A DNA stretch of 12,689 nt, from positions 11,499-24,187 of the forward strand of contig MHIY01000010.1 of assembly GCA_001817755.1 (NCBI GenBank), in the 5' to 3' direction. This DNA comes from Candidatus Colwellbacteria bacterium RIFCSPLOWO2_01_FULL_48_10. Lineage in GTDB: Bacteria; Patescibacteriota; Minisyncoccia; UBA6257; Colwellbacteraceae. This document shows, piece by piece, positions 1-5,698 of the stretch. The position numbers and the translations under genes were made by a program. The number at the start of each line of letters is the position of its first letter. The first letter of the stretch is position 1. The notes beneath the pieces were generated by a model. The model made no database searches and had not been told where the DNA came from. It was given only the letters and a program-made list of their open reading frames with translations.

Positions 1-1
1 A

Positions 2-1489
2 ATAACGCTGGCCGATAAGTTCGAGAATCTCGGCTGCGAGCTTATCAAGCAAGCGGCCGATAAAACCAACGACAACGTAGGTGACGGCACCACTACGTCT
101 GTTGTTCTCGCTCACGCTATCATCAACGAAGGCAGCAAGGTCATACACGAGAAGGGTTTTAACGTCATCCAGCTGGTGAAGGCGCTCGAGGCATCTTTGC
201 CCGAAGTGATGAAAGGTTTAGAGGGTCAGCGTGAAGCCATTAACGAAAATAGAAAGATAAAGGAGGTTGCCTCTCTCTCGGCCAAAGACGCTGCCGTGGG
301 CAGTCTTATCGCGGAAGTCATGGAAAAGATCGGCAAAGACGGCGTTGTGACCATCGACGACTCGAACACCGTTTCAAATTCGTATGAAGTCGTTGAGGGC
401 ATGCAGTTCGACCGAGGGTATATTTCTCCTTACATGATCAACAATGCCGAGCGGATGGAGTCTGCCCTGGACAACCCATATATACTCGTCACCGACAAAA
501 AGATATCGGCCATCAAAGAGATTCTGCCTATTCTTGAGAAGGTGATGGAAACCGGCAAGAAAGACCTGGTCATAATCGCGGATGACATCGAGGGCGAGGC
601 GCTCTCGACACTCGTGGTGAACAAGCTTCGCGGAGTTTTCAACGTTTTGGCCATTAAAGCCCCTGGTTTTGGCGACCGCAAAAAGGAAATGTTCGAAGAC
701 ATCGCCAGCGTTACTGGCGCGGAATTTATTTCCGAAGAGCTTGCGAGAAAGCTGGAAACGACCGAGCTTGCATCATTGGGCCGCGCGCACCGCGTGGTTT
801 CTAATAAGGACAACACGGTGATAGTAGGCGGGAAGGGCGCGAAAACAGAGATCGAGAAGAGGATTGCGAGCATAAATACCCAGATAAAGAAAACAGACAA
901 CGACTACGACAAGGAAAAGCTTCAGGAACGGCTTGGCAAGCTTTCCGGCGGAGTGGCCGTGATCAAAGTTGGCGCGCCAACCGAGTCTGCCCAAAAGGAG
1001 CTTAAACAGAGGGTCGAGGACGCTGTTGCTGCCACACGCGCAGCGATGGAGGAAGGGATTGTTCCCGGCGGTGGAGTAGCGCTCTTTAATGTGAGTCTCG
1101 CAAATGCCGGTAAAAAATCCGAACACGGCGATGAAGTGTCTGAGTCCGCCCGCCGCATCTTAAAGACCGCCTTGGAGGCTCCCATAAGGGCAATCGTCGC
1201 AAACAGCGGCGAAGCAGTGGATTCGACGATCGCGGCTCTCGCTCGGGCAAAGGAATCGGTCAAGGACGCGGGCGATAGGAATTGGAAAGGCTTCAATGCG
1301 GAAACGAATAAGATAGTCGATCTAAAATCCGCTGGCATCATCGACCCGCTCAAAGTTACCAAGCAGGCATTTTTGAATGCCATGTCGGTCGCAAGTAATT
1401 ACCTAATGACCGGCGCCGCCATTACCGATATTCCCGAGGATAAGAAGTCGCCCATGGGCATGCCGCCAGGGATGGGTGGAGAATATTAA
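2..1489 (+). CDS. groEL: Chaperonin GroEL (60 kDa), 5' end cut by the window
   Basis: ATP-driven folding chamber subunit that works in the cytoplasm with the GroES lid. The reading frame is open from base 2, so the gene starts outside the window; 495 residues are visible, and by comparison with the usual length of about 545 roughly the first 50-60 are missing. The visible part begins at the equatorial-domain stretch ITLADKFENLG, followed by the ATP-binding GDGTTT motif. The apical domain follows, then RVEDAVAATRAAMEEG, which carries the Asp that corresponds to the catalytic Asp398 of E. coli, then VPGGGVAL and AGIIDPLKVT. The C-terminus is a short Gly/Met-rich tail (SPMGMPPGMGGEY), typical of bacterial GroEL. 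The next gene overlaps its 3' end by 14 nt. groES is not in the window. Confidence 0.97.
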   Translation: MTLADKFENLGCELIKQAADKTNDNVGDGTTTSVVLAHAIINEGSKVIHEKGFNVIQLVKALEASLPEVMKGLEGQREAINENRKIKEVASLSAKDAAVGSLIAEVMEKIGKDGVVTIDDSNTVSNSYEVVEGMQFDRGYISPYMINNAERMESALDNPYILVTDKKISAIKEILPILEKVMETGKKDLVIIADDIEGEALSTLVVNKLRGVFNVLAIKAPGFGDRKKEMFEDIASVTGAEFISEELARKLETTELASLGRAHRVVSNKDNTVIVGGKGAKTEIEKRIASINTQIKKTDNDYDKEKLQERLGKLSGGVAVIKVGAPTESAQKELKQRVEDAVAATRAAMEEGIVPGGGVALFNVSLANAGKKSEHGDEVSESARRILKTALEAPIRAIVANSGEAVDSTIAALARAKESVKDAGDRNWKGFNAETNKIVDLKSAGIIDPLKVTKQAFLNAMSVASNYLMTGAAITDIPEDKKSPMGMPPGMGGEY

Positions 1490-2189
1490 AACCTTGAGAA
1501 CAGCGAAGGGTAATTTGATAATCGTGTCTCTGGGCGGATCAATCGTTTGCCCAGACGGCATAGACATCGGTTTCCTTAAAAGCTTTAATCTTTTCATAAG
1601 GCGGCATTTGAAAATCGGATACCGGTTTGGGATAGTGGTGGGCGGTGGCGGGCCAGCGCGTGTGTATCAGAATGCTGCGTCAGATATTCTGAGTTCGGTT
1701 TCGGACGAAGACAAGGACTGGATCGGCATACACGCCACGCGACTCAATGCCCAGCTGTTGAGGACGATATTCAAGGATGTGGCGAATCCGGTCGTCTTTG
1801 ACAGCTCGCGGAAGATTACGCGATCTAAACATCCTGTTTTCATAGCTTCCGGGTGGGAACCGGGTTGGTCAACCGATTATATTGCCGCCTCAATTGCCGC
1901 CCATTTTGGAGCGCCCATGTTCATAAATGCCGGCAAGCCCAGCCATGTCTTCGACAAAGATCCGGCGCGGCACAAAGACGCGAAAAAATTCGACGCTCTG
2001 ACCTGGCGCGAATACCGCCGCCTTATACCGCGCCGATGGTCACCAGGGCTTAGTAGTCCGATTGACCCTGTGGCCGCCAAACTTTGCGAAGAGCGTAGCA
2101 TAAAGGCCGCAGTCATCAACGGGAAGGACCTCAAGAATTTTGCCAAAGTCATAGCCGGAAAAAAATTTAACGGTACGCTAATAAGCTGA
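1476..2189 (+). CDS. pyrH: UMP kinase, archaeal-type amino acid kinase family
   Basis: Probably phosphorylates UMP to UDP with ATP, a step in cytoplasmic pyrimidine nucleotide synthesis. The fold is amino acid kinase: SLGGS near residues 18-22, the glycine-rich VVGGGGPAR near 54-62, DWIGIHATRLNAQLLR near 81-96, GWEPGWSTD near 126-134, FDKDPARHKDAKKFD near 159-173 and IDPVAAKL near 196-203. The TRLNA and PG-STD signatures match archaeal UMP kinases and not the standard bacterial PyrH. The GTG start at 1476 overlaps groEL by 14 nt. A TTG at 1515, with GAAGGG five bases upstream, would give an N-terminus starting right at the first strand (IIVSLGGS) and is a serious alternative. Translation is probably coupled to groEL. 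Other amino acid kinases cannot be excluded from motifs alone. Confidence 0.85.
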   Translation: MENIKTLRTAKGNLIIVSLGGSIVCPDGIDIGFLKSFNLFIRRHLKIGYRFGIVVGGGGPARVYQNAASDILSSVSDEDKDWIGIHATRLNAQLLRTIFKDVANPVVFDSSRKITRSKHPVFIASGWEPGWSTDYIAASIAAHFGAPMFINAGKPSHVFDKDPARHKDAKKFDALTWREYRRLIPRRWSPGLSSPIDPVAAKLCEERSIKAAVINGKDLKNFAKVIAGKKFNGTLIS

Positions 2190-2195
2190 TATAAT
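2167..2195 (+). promoter_or_regulatory. Predicted sigma70 promoter of lemA-htpX-pgsA
   Basis: A -35 box TTAACG (2167-2172, 4 of 6 matches to consensus) and a perfect -10 box TATAAT (2190-2195) are separated by exactly 17 bases. The expected transcription start is about 2202, one base before the lemA ATG at 2203, so the transcript may have no leader. The promoter lies at the 3' end of the UMP kinase gene. Confidence 0.6.
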
Positions 2196-2202
2196 AAAAG
2201 GC

Positions 2203-2757
2203 ATGAATACAACAACGTATGGTTTGATAGCGTTAGGACTTGTCGCAGCATACATCATCGCCGTTTACAACGGCCTTGTCCGTCGCCGCAACCGCGCCAA
2301 AGAGGCGATATCCGACATCGATGTCCAGACTAAACGCCGTTATGACTTAATACCCAACCTCGTGGAAACGGTGAAAGGCTATTTGACCCATGAGAAAGGA
2401 GTGCTTGAAAATGTTACTAAGGCGCGCGCAGAAGCGATGAGTTCGCCCGCCGGCGCCATCGAAAAAGCCGGAGCCGAGAACGCTCTCTCGAACACGCTTA
2501 AAACCCTTTTTGCCGTATCCGAGAATTATCCTGATCTGAAGGCCAACGCCAACTTCCTTGATTTGCAGAGAGAGTTAGCCGATACCGAAAACAAGATTCA
2601 AGCCTCGCGCCGCTTCTACAACACGACCGTCATGGAGTTGAATACTCAGATCCAGAGTTTCCCGTCGAACGTGATTGCCGGGCTTTTCCGCTTCCATGAA
2701 GAGAAGTTTTTCGAGTCCGCCGCCATTGAAAAGGAGCCAGTAAGGGTTAAATTCTAA
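2203..2757 (+). CDS. lemA: LemA family membrane-anchored protein
   Basis: LemA proteins are membrane-tethered four-helix-bundle proteins of uncertain biochemical role, often encoded beside HtpX. At 184 residues this has the usual family length. An N-terminal membrane segment (about residues 6-24) is followed by a basic stretch (VRRRNRAKEA) and the family signature around DIDVQTKRRYDLIPNLVETV, then long helices containing LQRELADTENKIQASRRFYN and the ending VIAGLFRFHEEKFFE. Only a weak AAAAGG precedes the ATG at 2203, and it would lie upstream of the predicted transcription start. The stop codon is 8 nt before htpX, which supports one transcript and a shared membrane quality-control function. 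The family assignment is certain; the molecular function is not known. Confidence 0.95.
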   Translation: MNTTTYGLIALGLVAAYIIAVYNGLVRRRNRAKEAISDIDVQTKRRYDLIPNLVETVKGYLTHEKGVLENVTKARAEAMSSPAGAIEKAGAENALSNTLKTLFAVSENYPDLKANANFLDLQRELADTENKIQASRRFYNTTVMELNTQIQSFPSNVIAGLFRFHEEKFFESAAIEKEPVRVKF

Positions 2758-2765
2758 CCCCCCCC

Positions 2766-3665
2766 ATGTCTAGCGTCTATTCTCATAAGGATTCCAATAT
2801 CCGGAGGACTTGGATGATGTTTGTTTGTTTTTTCTTGGTGGTGATCGGAATCGGCTGGACTTTCAGTTATGTTTATAACAGCTTCGCCATTCTTATTTTT
2901 GCCGTCGTTTTCAGTTCTTTTATGAGTATTTTCAGTTATTGGTTTTCGGATAAGATCGTTTTGAGTATGGCTAAGGCTCAGCCAGTCGAGATGGCCAGCC
3001 ATCCCGAGCTTTACCGCATTGTCGAGAATCTTTCTATCACTGCCGGACTTCCGATGCCCAAGGTCTATATCGTGCCTGAAGCTGCTCCGAACGCTTTCGC
3101 CACTGGGCGGGATCCAAAACACGCGGTGGTTGCCGTAACCGAGGGATTGCTGTCCAGACTCGACCGTACCGAGCTTGAAGGCGTGATCGCGCATGAACTT
3201 TCGCATATTGGCAATCGCGATATGCTCGTGGGGACCATGGCAGTCGTTCTCGTTGGCTTTATTTCACTTTTGGCAGACATATTCATGCGGTCCATGTGGT
3301 TCGGGGGAATGCGTCGCCGGAGTGATAACGCCGGAGGTTCGTATCTATTCATCATCGGCATAGTCCTCTCCATACTTGCCCCAATTGCTGCGACACTCAT
3401 CCGGCTTGCCATTTCTCGTCGACGCGAGTCATTGGCCGACGCCTCCGGCGCGCTCCTGACCCGCTATCCCCAGGGGTTAGCAAGCGCCCTACGGAAGATC
3501 GCAGACGACACTACCCCCATGAGATTCGCCAACAACACCACTTCCCATCTTTGGCTTGAAGATCCGTTTCACGACCAGAAGAAGACTCCCATTTTCCACA
3601 AGCTTTTTATGAGCCACCCCCCGACAGAGGATAGAATTAAAGCACTGCATGAAATGTCGCTATGA
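2766..3665 (+). CDS. htpX: Membrane zinc metalloprotease HtpX, peptidase family M48
   Basis: Integral membrane endopeptidase that degrades misfolded membrane proteins. The 299 residues contain two N-terminal membrane helices (about 16-36 and 39-59), a conserved pre-catalytic region (PKVYIVPEAAPNAFATG, about 98-114), the zinc-binding HELSH motif at 143-147 and the third ligand Glu221 in the ESLADASG stretch. Two more hydrophobic segments (about 155-172 and 193-214) lie between the zinc motifs. The SHPPTEDRI motif near the C-terminus is typical of the family. The ATG at 2766 directly follows a run of C with no Shine-Dalgarno sequence, so translation may depend on coupling to lemA 8 nt upstream. 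The stop overlaps the start of the next gene in an ATGA. Confidence 0.96.
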   Translation: MSSVYSHKDSNIRRTWMMFVCFFLVVIGIGWTFSYVYNSFAILIFAVVFSSFMSIFSYWFSDKIVLSMAKAQPVEMASHPELYRIVENLSITAGLPMPKVYIVPEAAPNAFATGRDPKHAVVAVTEGLLSRLDRTELEGVIAHELSHIGNRDMLVGTMAVVLVGFISLLADIFMRSMWFGGMRRRSDNAGGSYLFIIGIVLSILAPIAATLIRLAISRRRESLADASGALLTRYPQGLASALRKIADDTTPMRFANNTTSHLWLEDPFHDQKKTPIFHKLFMSHPPTEDRIKALHEMSL

Positions 3666-4237
3666 CTAGAACTGACCCAAACACATCTGATCGGATTTTG
3701 GCTAAGACTGTTCTTTGGCTTGTCCCACGTTTCGTAACGCCCAACCACATAACCATACTCAGATTTTTATCAATACCTTTAATAGTCTATTTGCTTTTGC
3801 GCCGTGAGTACCACCTTGCCTTCCCGATATTTGCCCTTTCTGCTTTCACTGATGCCCTCGACGGCGCGCTCGCGCGAACCAGAGGCCAGATTACCGAGTG
3901 GGGGAAGCTCTTTGACCCGATGGCCGACAAAATACTGATCGCCAGTTCCGCAGTCGTTCTTATCGTAACCGAAATGAGCTTCCTGCTCGGAATCATTATG
4001 ATCTCGGTCGATGCCGCCATCGCTTTCGCGGTTGTCTACCAATACAATGTCAAAAAACAAATATTGAGCCCGCATTGGACCGGCAAAACCAAGATGTTTT
4101 TACAGTCCTTAGGGCTTTCTGTTTTTTTGCTTTCGTTCATAGCGCAAATCCCGTTCATCGAGCTTGCCGCCATCGGTATTCTTTATTTCGCTGTTTGTTT
4201 CGGCCTTTTGAGCCTGTTTATATACCACTCGTCCTAA
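3662..4237 (+). CDS. pgsA: CDP-alcohol phosphatidyltransferase (PgsA-like)
   Basis: Integral membrane enzyme that moves a phosphatidyl group from CDP-diacylglycerol to an alcohol; phosphatidylglycerophosphate synthase is the most likely activity. The full CDP-OH-P signature is present: D64, D67-G68, A71-R72, G81, D85 and D89 (DGALAR followed eight residues later by GKLFDPMAD). The N-terminal VTPNHITILRFLSIP is also typical of PgsA. The remainder is strongly hydrophobic, with about five or six membrane helices. At 191 residues the length is normal. It begins inside the htpX stop codon (4-nt overlap, ATGA), so the two are translationally coupled. Substrate (glycerol-3-phosphate, inositol phosphate or other) cannot be fixed from the motif. 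No clear terminator follows; the convergent tRNA region begins 14 nt downstream. Confidence 0.9.
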   Translation: MTRTDPNTSDRILAKTVLWLVPRFVTPNHITILRFLSIPLIVYLLLRREYHLAFPIFALSAFTDALDGALARTRGQITEWGKLFDPMADKILIASSAVVLIVTEMSFLLGIIMISVDAAIAFAVVYQYNVKKQILSPHWTGKTKMFLQSLGLSVFLLSFIAQIPFIELAAIGILYFAVCFGLLSLFIYHSS

Positions 4238-4250
4238 TTTGGTGCTTCAG

Positions 4251-4304
4251 TGCGGAGGCGGTGAGATTCGAACTCACGATACCGATTAAGGTATGCCATC
4301 TTTC
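4251..4304 (-). pseudogene. Truncated 3' half of tRNA-Ser(GGA)
   Basis: These 54 bases match 4328-4381 of the intact tRNA-Ser at a constant offset of 77 bp, with a single difference (4295 against 4372). The copy includes the 3' acceptor strand, T arm, long variable arm and the 3' side of the anticodon stem. It breaks inside the anticodon loop, after which the sequence is unrelated. It has no D arm and no 5' acceptor strand, so it cannot make a working tRNA. On the minus strand it lies 25 bases downstream of the intact gene. It could be an integration scar, a duplication, or an assembly artefact. Confidence 0.88.
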
Positions 4305-4329
4305 TCCCGATGATTAATTTTCTACTATG

Positions 4330-4416
4330 CGGAGGCGGTGAGATTCGAACTCACGATACCGATTAAGGTATACCATCTTTCCAAGATGGCGCACTAGACC
4401 GCTATGCGACGCCTCC
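4330..4416 (-). tRNA. tRNA-Ser, anticodon GGA
   Basis: Class II tRNA of 87 nt. The acceptor strands GGAGGCG (4416-4410) and CGCCTCC (4337-4331) pair fully, with discriminator G at 4330. The D arm has stem GCA/TGC (4407-4391). The anticodon stem CCATC/GATGG encloses the loop TTGGAAA (4384-4378), giving anticodon GGA (4382-4380). The 18-nt variable arm forms a stem ATACC/GGTAT, as expected for serine. The T arm is GTGAG-TTCGAAT-CTCAC. CCA is not encoded. It would read UCC and UCU serine codons. A possible -10 box TACAAT (4434-4429) lies a short distance upstream, without a recognisable -35 box. Confidence 0.96.
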
Positions 4417-4436
4417 GCGCAGAAGAAAATTGTAAA

Positions 4437-4751
4437 TCATCGAGGATCCTCGATTTTATTGTTCTGCGTTGCAGAAGTAAAATCGGGACAAGATGGTGCA
4501 TTAAACCGCTGTGCTACAAGTATTTTTTTCAACGCTAGTCCTCCTTTATAAGATTTAAGTTTCTTTTCTCTTTCGAAAGCCTCTTTGGCTGAAGTATAAA
4601 TTTCGGTATATACAAGCTTTAGTGGCTTTCGATGTCTCAAAGATACAGTTTTGCCCGAATTATGACAAGCTATCCTCTGGTTCAAGTTCGAAGAACATCC
4701 TATATAGAAACCGTTGTCTTTTTCGCTTTGTAATATATAAACAAAATACAC
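4437..4751 (-). CDS. Small GIY-YIG nuclease domain protein (UPF0213-like)
   Basis: A single-domain GIY-YIG protein. Members of this superfamily cut DNA; the biological role of stand-alone UPF0213-type proteins is not settled. The domain begins VYFVYILQS, where FVY stands for GIY, and continues with FYIGCSSNLNQRIACHNSG (YIG motif and the catalytic Arg), then KLVYTEIY and EAFEREKKLKSYKGG. I chose the GTG at 4751 because the domain begins there. The ATG at 4769, 18 bases upstream, lies inside a GC-rich hairpin and would add only MRGAQS. The domain ends near KKIL; the last 26 or so residues (VAQRFNAPS onward) are read from a tRNA-like fragment and a hairpin, so this tail is probably accidental. 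The gene is flanked by a perfect 10-bp inverted repeat and by tRNA-Ser pieces. Confidence 0.88.
   Translation of the reverse strand: MYFVYILQSEKDNGFYIGCSSNLNQRIACHNSGKTVSLRHRKPLKLVYTEIYTSAKEAFEREKKLKSYKGGLALKKILVAQRFNAPSCPDFTSATQNNKIEDPR
4439..4485. repeat. Palindrome and imperfect hairpin upstream of tRNA-Ser
   Basis: A 16-base perfect palindrome, ATCGAGGATCCTCGAT (4439-4454), overlaps a long hairpin: CGATTTTA (4451-4458) pairs with TAAAATCG (4478-4485), and inside it TTCTGC (4462-4467) pairs with GCAGAA (4471-4476) around a GTT loop. There is no following T run, so it is not an ordinary terminator. It forms part of the apparent 3' end of the GIY-YIG reading frame and touches one arm of the inverted repeat that flanks that gene. 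Confidence 0.7.
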
Positions 4752-4799
4752 AGACTGTGCACCCCGCATTCTGCGGGGCGAGCTAGACCCTTGTCCCGA
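4483..4799 (-). mobile_element. Inverted-repeat-bounded cassette carrying the GIY-YIG gene
   Basis: TCGGGACAAG (4483-4492) and its exact reverse complement CTTGTCCCGA (4790-4799) bracket almost all of the GIY-YIG gene in a 317-bp unit. Outside the right arm lies a 16-base piece identical to the 5' end of tRNA-Ser; just inside the left arm lies a tRNA D-arm-like stretch. A further perfect 7-bp hairpin, CCCCGCA/TGCGGGG (4762-4778), sits just upstream of the coding region. No transposase is present and no clear target duplication is seen, so calling this mobile is inference; the repeats themselves are plain in the sequence. Confidence 0.4.
4489..4517 (-). pseudogene. Degenerate tRNA-Ser D-arm and anticodon-stem fragment
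   Basis: On the minus strand this stretch (GTAGCACAGCGGTTTAATGC then ACCATCTTG) aligns without gaps to the intact tRNA-Ser from the base before its D arm to the anticodon loop. About 24 of 30 positions are identical, including AGCGGT and CCATCTTG. The acceptor stem, variable arm and T arm are missing. It is read in frame as part of the C-terminus of the GIY-YIG gene. Confidence 0.6.
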
Positions 4800-4825
4800 C
4801 TAGGCGGGGGCTATGCGACGCCTCC
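4777..4825 (-). pseudogene. tRNA-Ser 5' fragment interrupted in the D loop
   Basis: Bases 4810-4825 are identical to the first 16 bases of the intact tRNA-Ser gene (whole 5' acceptor strand and the first half of the D arm). After a 20-base interruption (4790-4809) that contains one arm of the inverted repeat, GGTCTAG (4789-4783) and CGCC (4780-4777) resume the tRNA sequence for 11 of 13 positions. The 16-base match is firm; the second piece is short enough to be chance. Confidence 0.6.
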
Positions 4826-4917
4826 TGTGCTAAAAAGAAAGATACATTACTCGGCAGTTTCTCTCAAGCTTGACGCCTAGGATTAAGATAGGCTAATTTA
4901 GAGTCAGTGGTTCTGCT

Positions 4918-5130
4918 ATGTCTTCGAGAAGAAAGAAACTGATCTTTACGGCGAATCTGCTCGCTGTCTGCACCTTTTGCTTCCTCGTCCCCGCTATAGT
5001 CTTTATGTTCATGACATGGCTTGCCCCGACAATAATCTTCGGGATTCTGATGCTTGCGAGCTTTGTAGTCAGCCTTTCGATCGAGCTTGCCGTAAAGCCC
5101 AAGCCCGACAGAGCGGGCAACCAGATCTAA
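4918..5130 (+). CDS. Small membrane protein, unknown function
   Basis: 70 residues that I do not recognise. A basic N-terminus (MSSRRKK) is followed by two strongly hydrophobic segments (about 8-32 and 35-58), with a polar, proline-containing tail (KPKPDRAGNQI). The basic start predicts an N-terminus in the cytoplasm and a helical hairpin in the membrane. The gene is believable because a rho-independent terminator starts three bases after its stop and because the opposite strand is not a better candidate. A TTGACG (4870-4875) could be a -35 box, but no good -10 box sits at the right distance. No Shine-Dalgarno sequence precedes the ATG. Confidence 0.6.
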   Translation: MSSRRKKLIFTANLLAVCTFCFLVPAIVFMFMTWLAPTIIFGILMLASFVVSLSIELAVKPKPDRAGNQI

Positions 5131-5133
5131 AAA

Positions 5134-5160
5134 CCATGCAACCGCATGGCTCTCTTTTTT
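5134..5160 (+). terminator. Rho-independent terminator after the 70-residue gene
   Basis: Stem CCATGC (5134-5139) pairs with GCATGG (5144-5149) around AACC, followed by CTCTCTTTTTT. It starts three bases after the stop codon at 5130. Confidence 0.8.
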
Positions 5161-5161
5161 G

Positions 5162-5190
5162 TTGACCGACAGCTAAGTAAGTGGTATGTT
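5162..5190 (+). promoter_or_regulatory. Possible promoter of the small gene at 5240
   Basis: TTGACC (5162-5167, 5 of 6) and TATGTT (5185-5190, 4 of 6) are separated by 17 bases. Transcription would start near 5197, which would exclude the upstream ATG codons at 5186 and 5192 as starts of the gene that follows. The match is moderate. Confidence 0.4.
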
Positions 5191-5239
5191 CATGTCGTGC
5201 GCCTGTACCTTTACCGACCAGACGCTTGGATCTGACACT

Positions 5240-5587
5240 ATGCAACCCCACTCCCGCCTAATGATGATTAGCGATTATCTCTTTACCCCGTCAATCCCCA
5301 TCGCAGCAATCCTGGGCATTGCTGTTTTGGCGGGTATTGGGTTTTTTATACCCTCTCTCGCTCCTCTGGCACTTGTTTTCGTGCTAGGAGTCAGTCTTTT
5401 CTTGGTTGCGAAAGATTTAATCGACTTGCGATTTGCGTATTCGACTGGCACATACGGCGAGAACGACGACCCGGTGGAGACCAGCTTAGACGGCTCGATG
5501 CGTAAACACCCGGACGATCCGCGAGTCGGGTTAGCCGATTCCGGATCTCGCAAACCGCCCCCGCCTGGCTTCGCTGGCTATTCGTAA
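5240..5587 (+). CDS. Small membrane protein with a proline-rich tail, unknown function
   Basis: Not recognised. From the ATG at 5240 it has 115 residues; in-frame ATGs at 5186 (133 residues), 5192 and 5261 are possible. I prefer 5240 because the upstream ATGs fall inside a possible promoter. Two adjacent hydrophobic segments (about 18-38 and 39-58 in this numbering) are joined by a short turn (IPSLAP). The following soluble part is acidic and polar (STGTYGENDDPVETSLDGS) and ends in a Pro-rich stretch (RKPPPPGFAGYS). Such a layout suggests a membrane hairpin with an exposed flexible tail. The gene stands alone, with a strong terminator starting six bases after the stop. Confidence 0.6.
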   Translation: MQPHSRLMMISDYLFTPSIPIAAILGIAVLAGIGFFIPSLAPLALVFVLGVSLFLVAKDLIDLRFAYSTGTYGENDDPVETSLDGSMRKHPDDPRVGLADSGSRKPPPPGFAGYS

Positions 5588-5592
5588 CCCTT

Positions 5593-5640
5593 CCCCGGAA
5601 TGATGTGATCATTTCCGGGGCATTTCTTTTTCCTATTTTT
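5593..5640 (+). terminator. Strong rho-independent terminator
   Basis: CCCCGGAATGAT (5593-5604) pairs with ATCA plus TTCCGGGG (5608-5620, one bulged T) around a GTG loop, giving a 12-bp stem. It is followed by a T-rich tract up to 5640. It closes the small membrane-protein gene. Confidence 0.88.
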
Positions 5641-5644
5641 TGTT

Positions 5645-5650
5645 TATAAT
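5645..5650 (+). promoter_or_regulatory. -10 box of the gene at 5699
   Basis: A perfect TATAAT with expected transcription start near 5657. There is no convincing -35 box 17 bases upstream (ATTTCT). The predicted leader of about 42 bases holds GAGG at 5687-5690, eight bases before the ATG at 5699, one of the few plausible ribosome binding sites in the window. Confidence 0.5.
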
Positions 5651-5698
5651 AAGGTAATTGCGGCAAACGCAATGCTTGAACCTTTTGAGGCGAAACCT

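Noticed and set aside
922..1383. 153-codon minus-strand open frame within groEL
   Set aside because: It lies fully antisense to a well-conserved part of groEL and has low-complexity Ser/Ala-rich composition typical of a shadow frame.
4251..4304. A second functional tRNA-Ser gene
   Set aside because: Only the 3' half is present; the D arm, the anticodon and the 5' acceptor strand are missing.
4075..4317. 80-codon plus-strand frame ending over the truncated tRNA
   Set aside because: It overlaps the end of the phosphatidyltransferase gene in another frame and ends by translating tRNA sequence.
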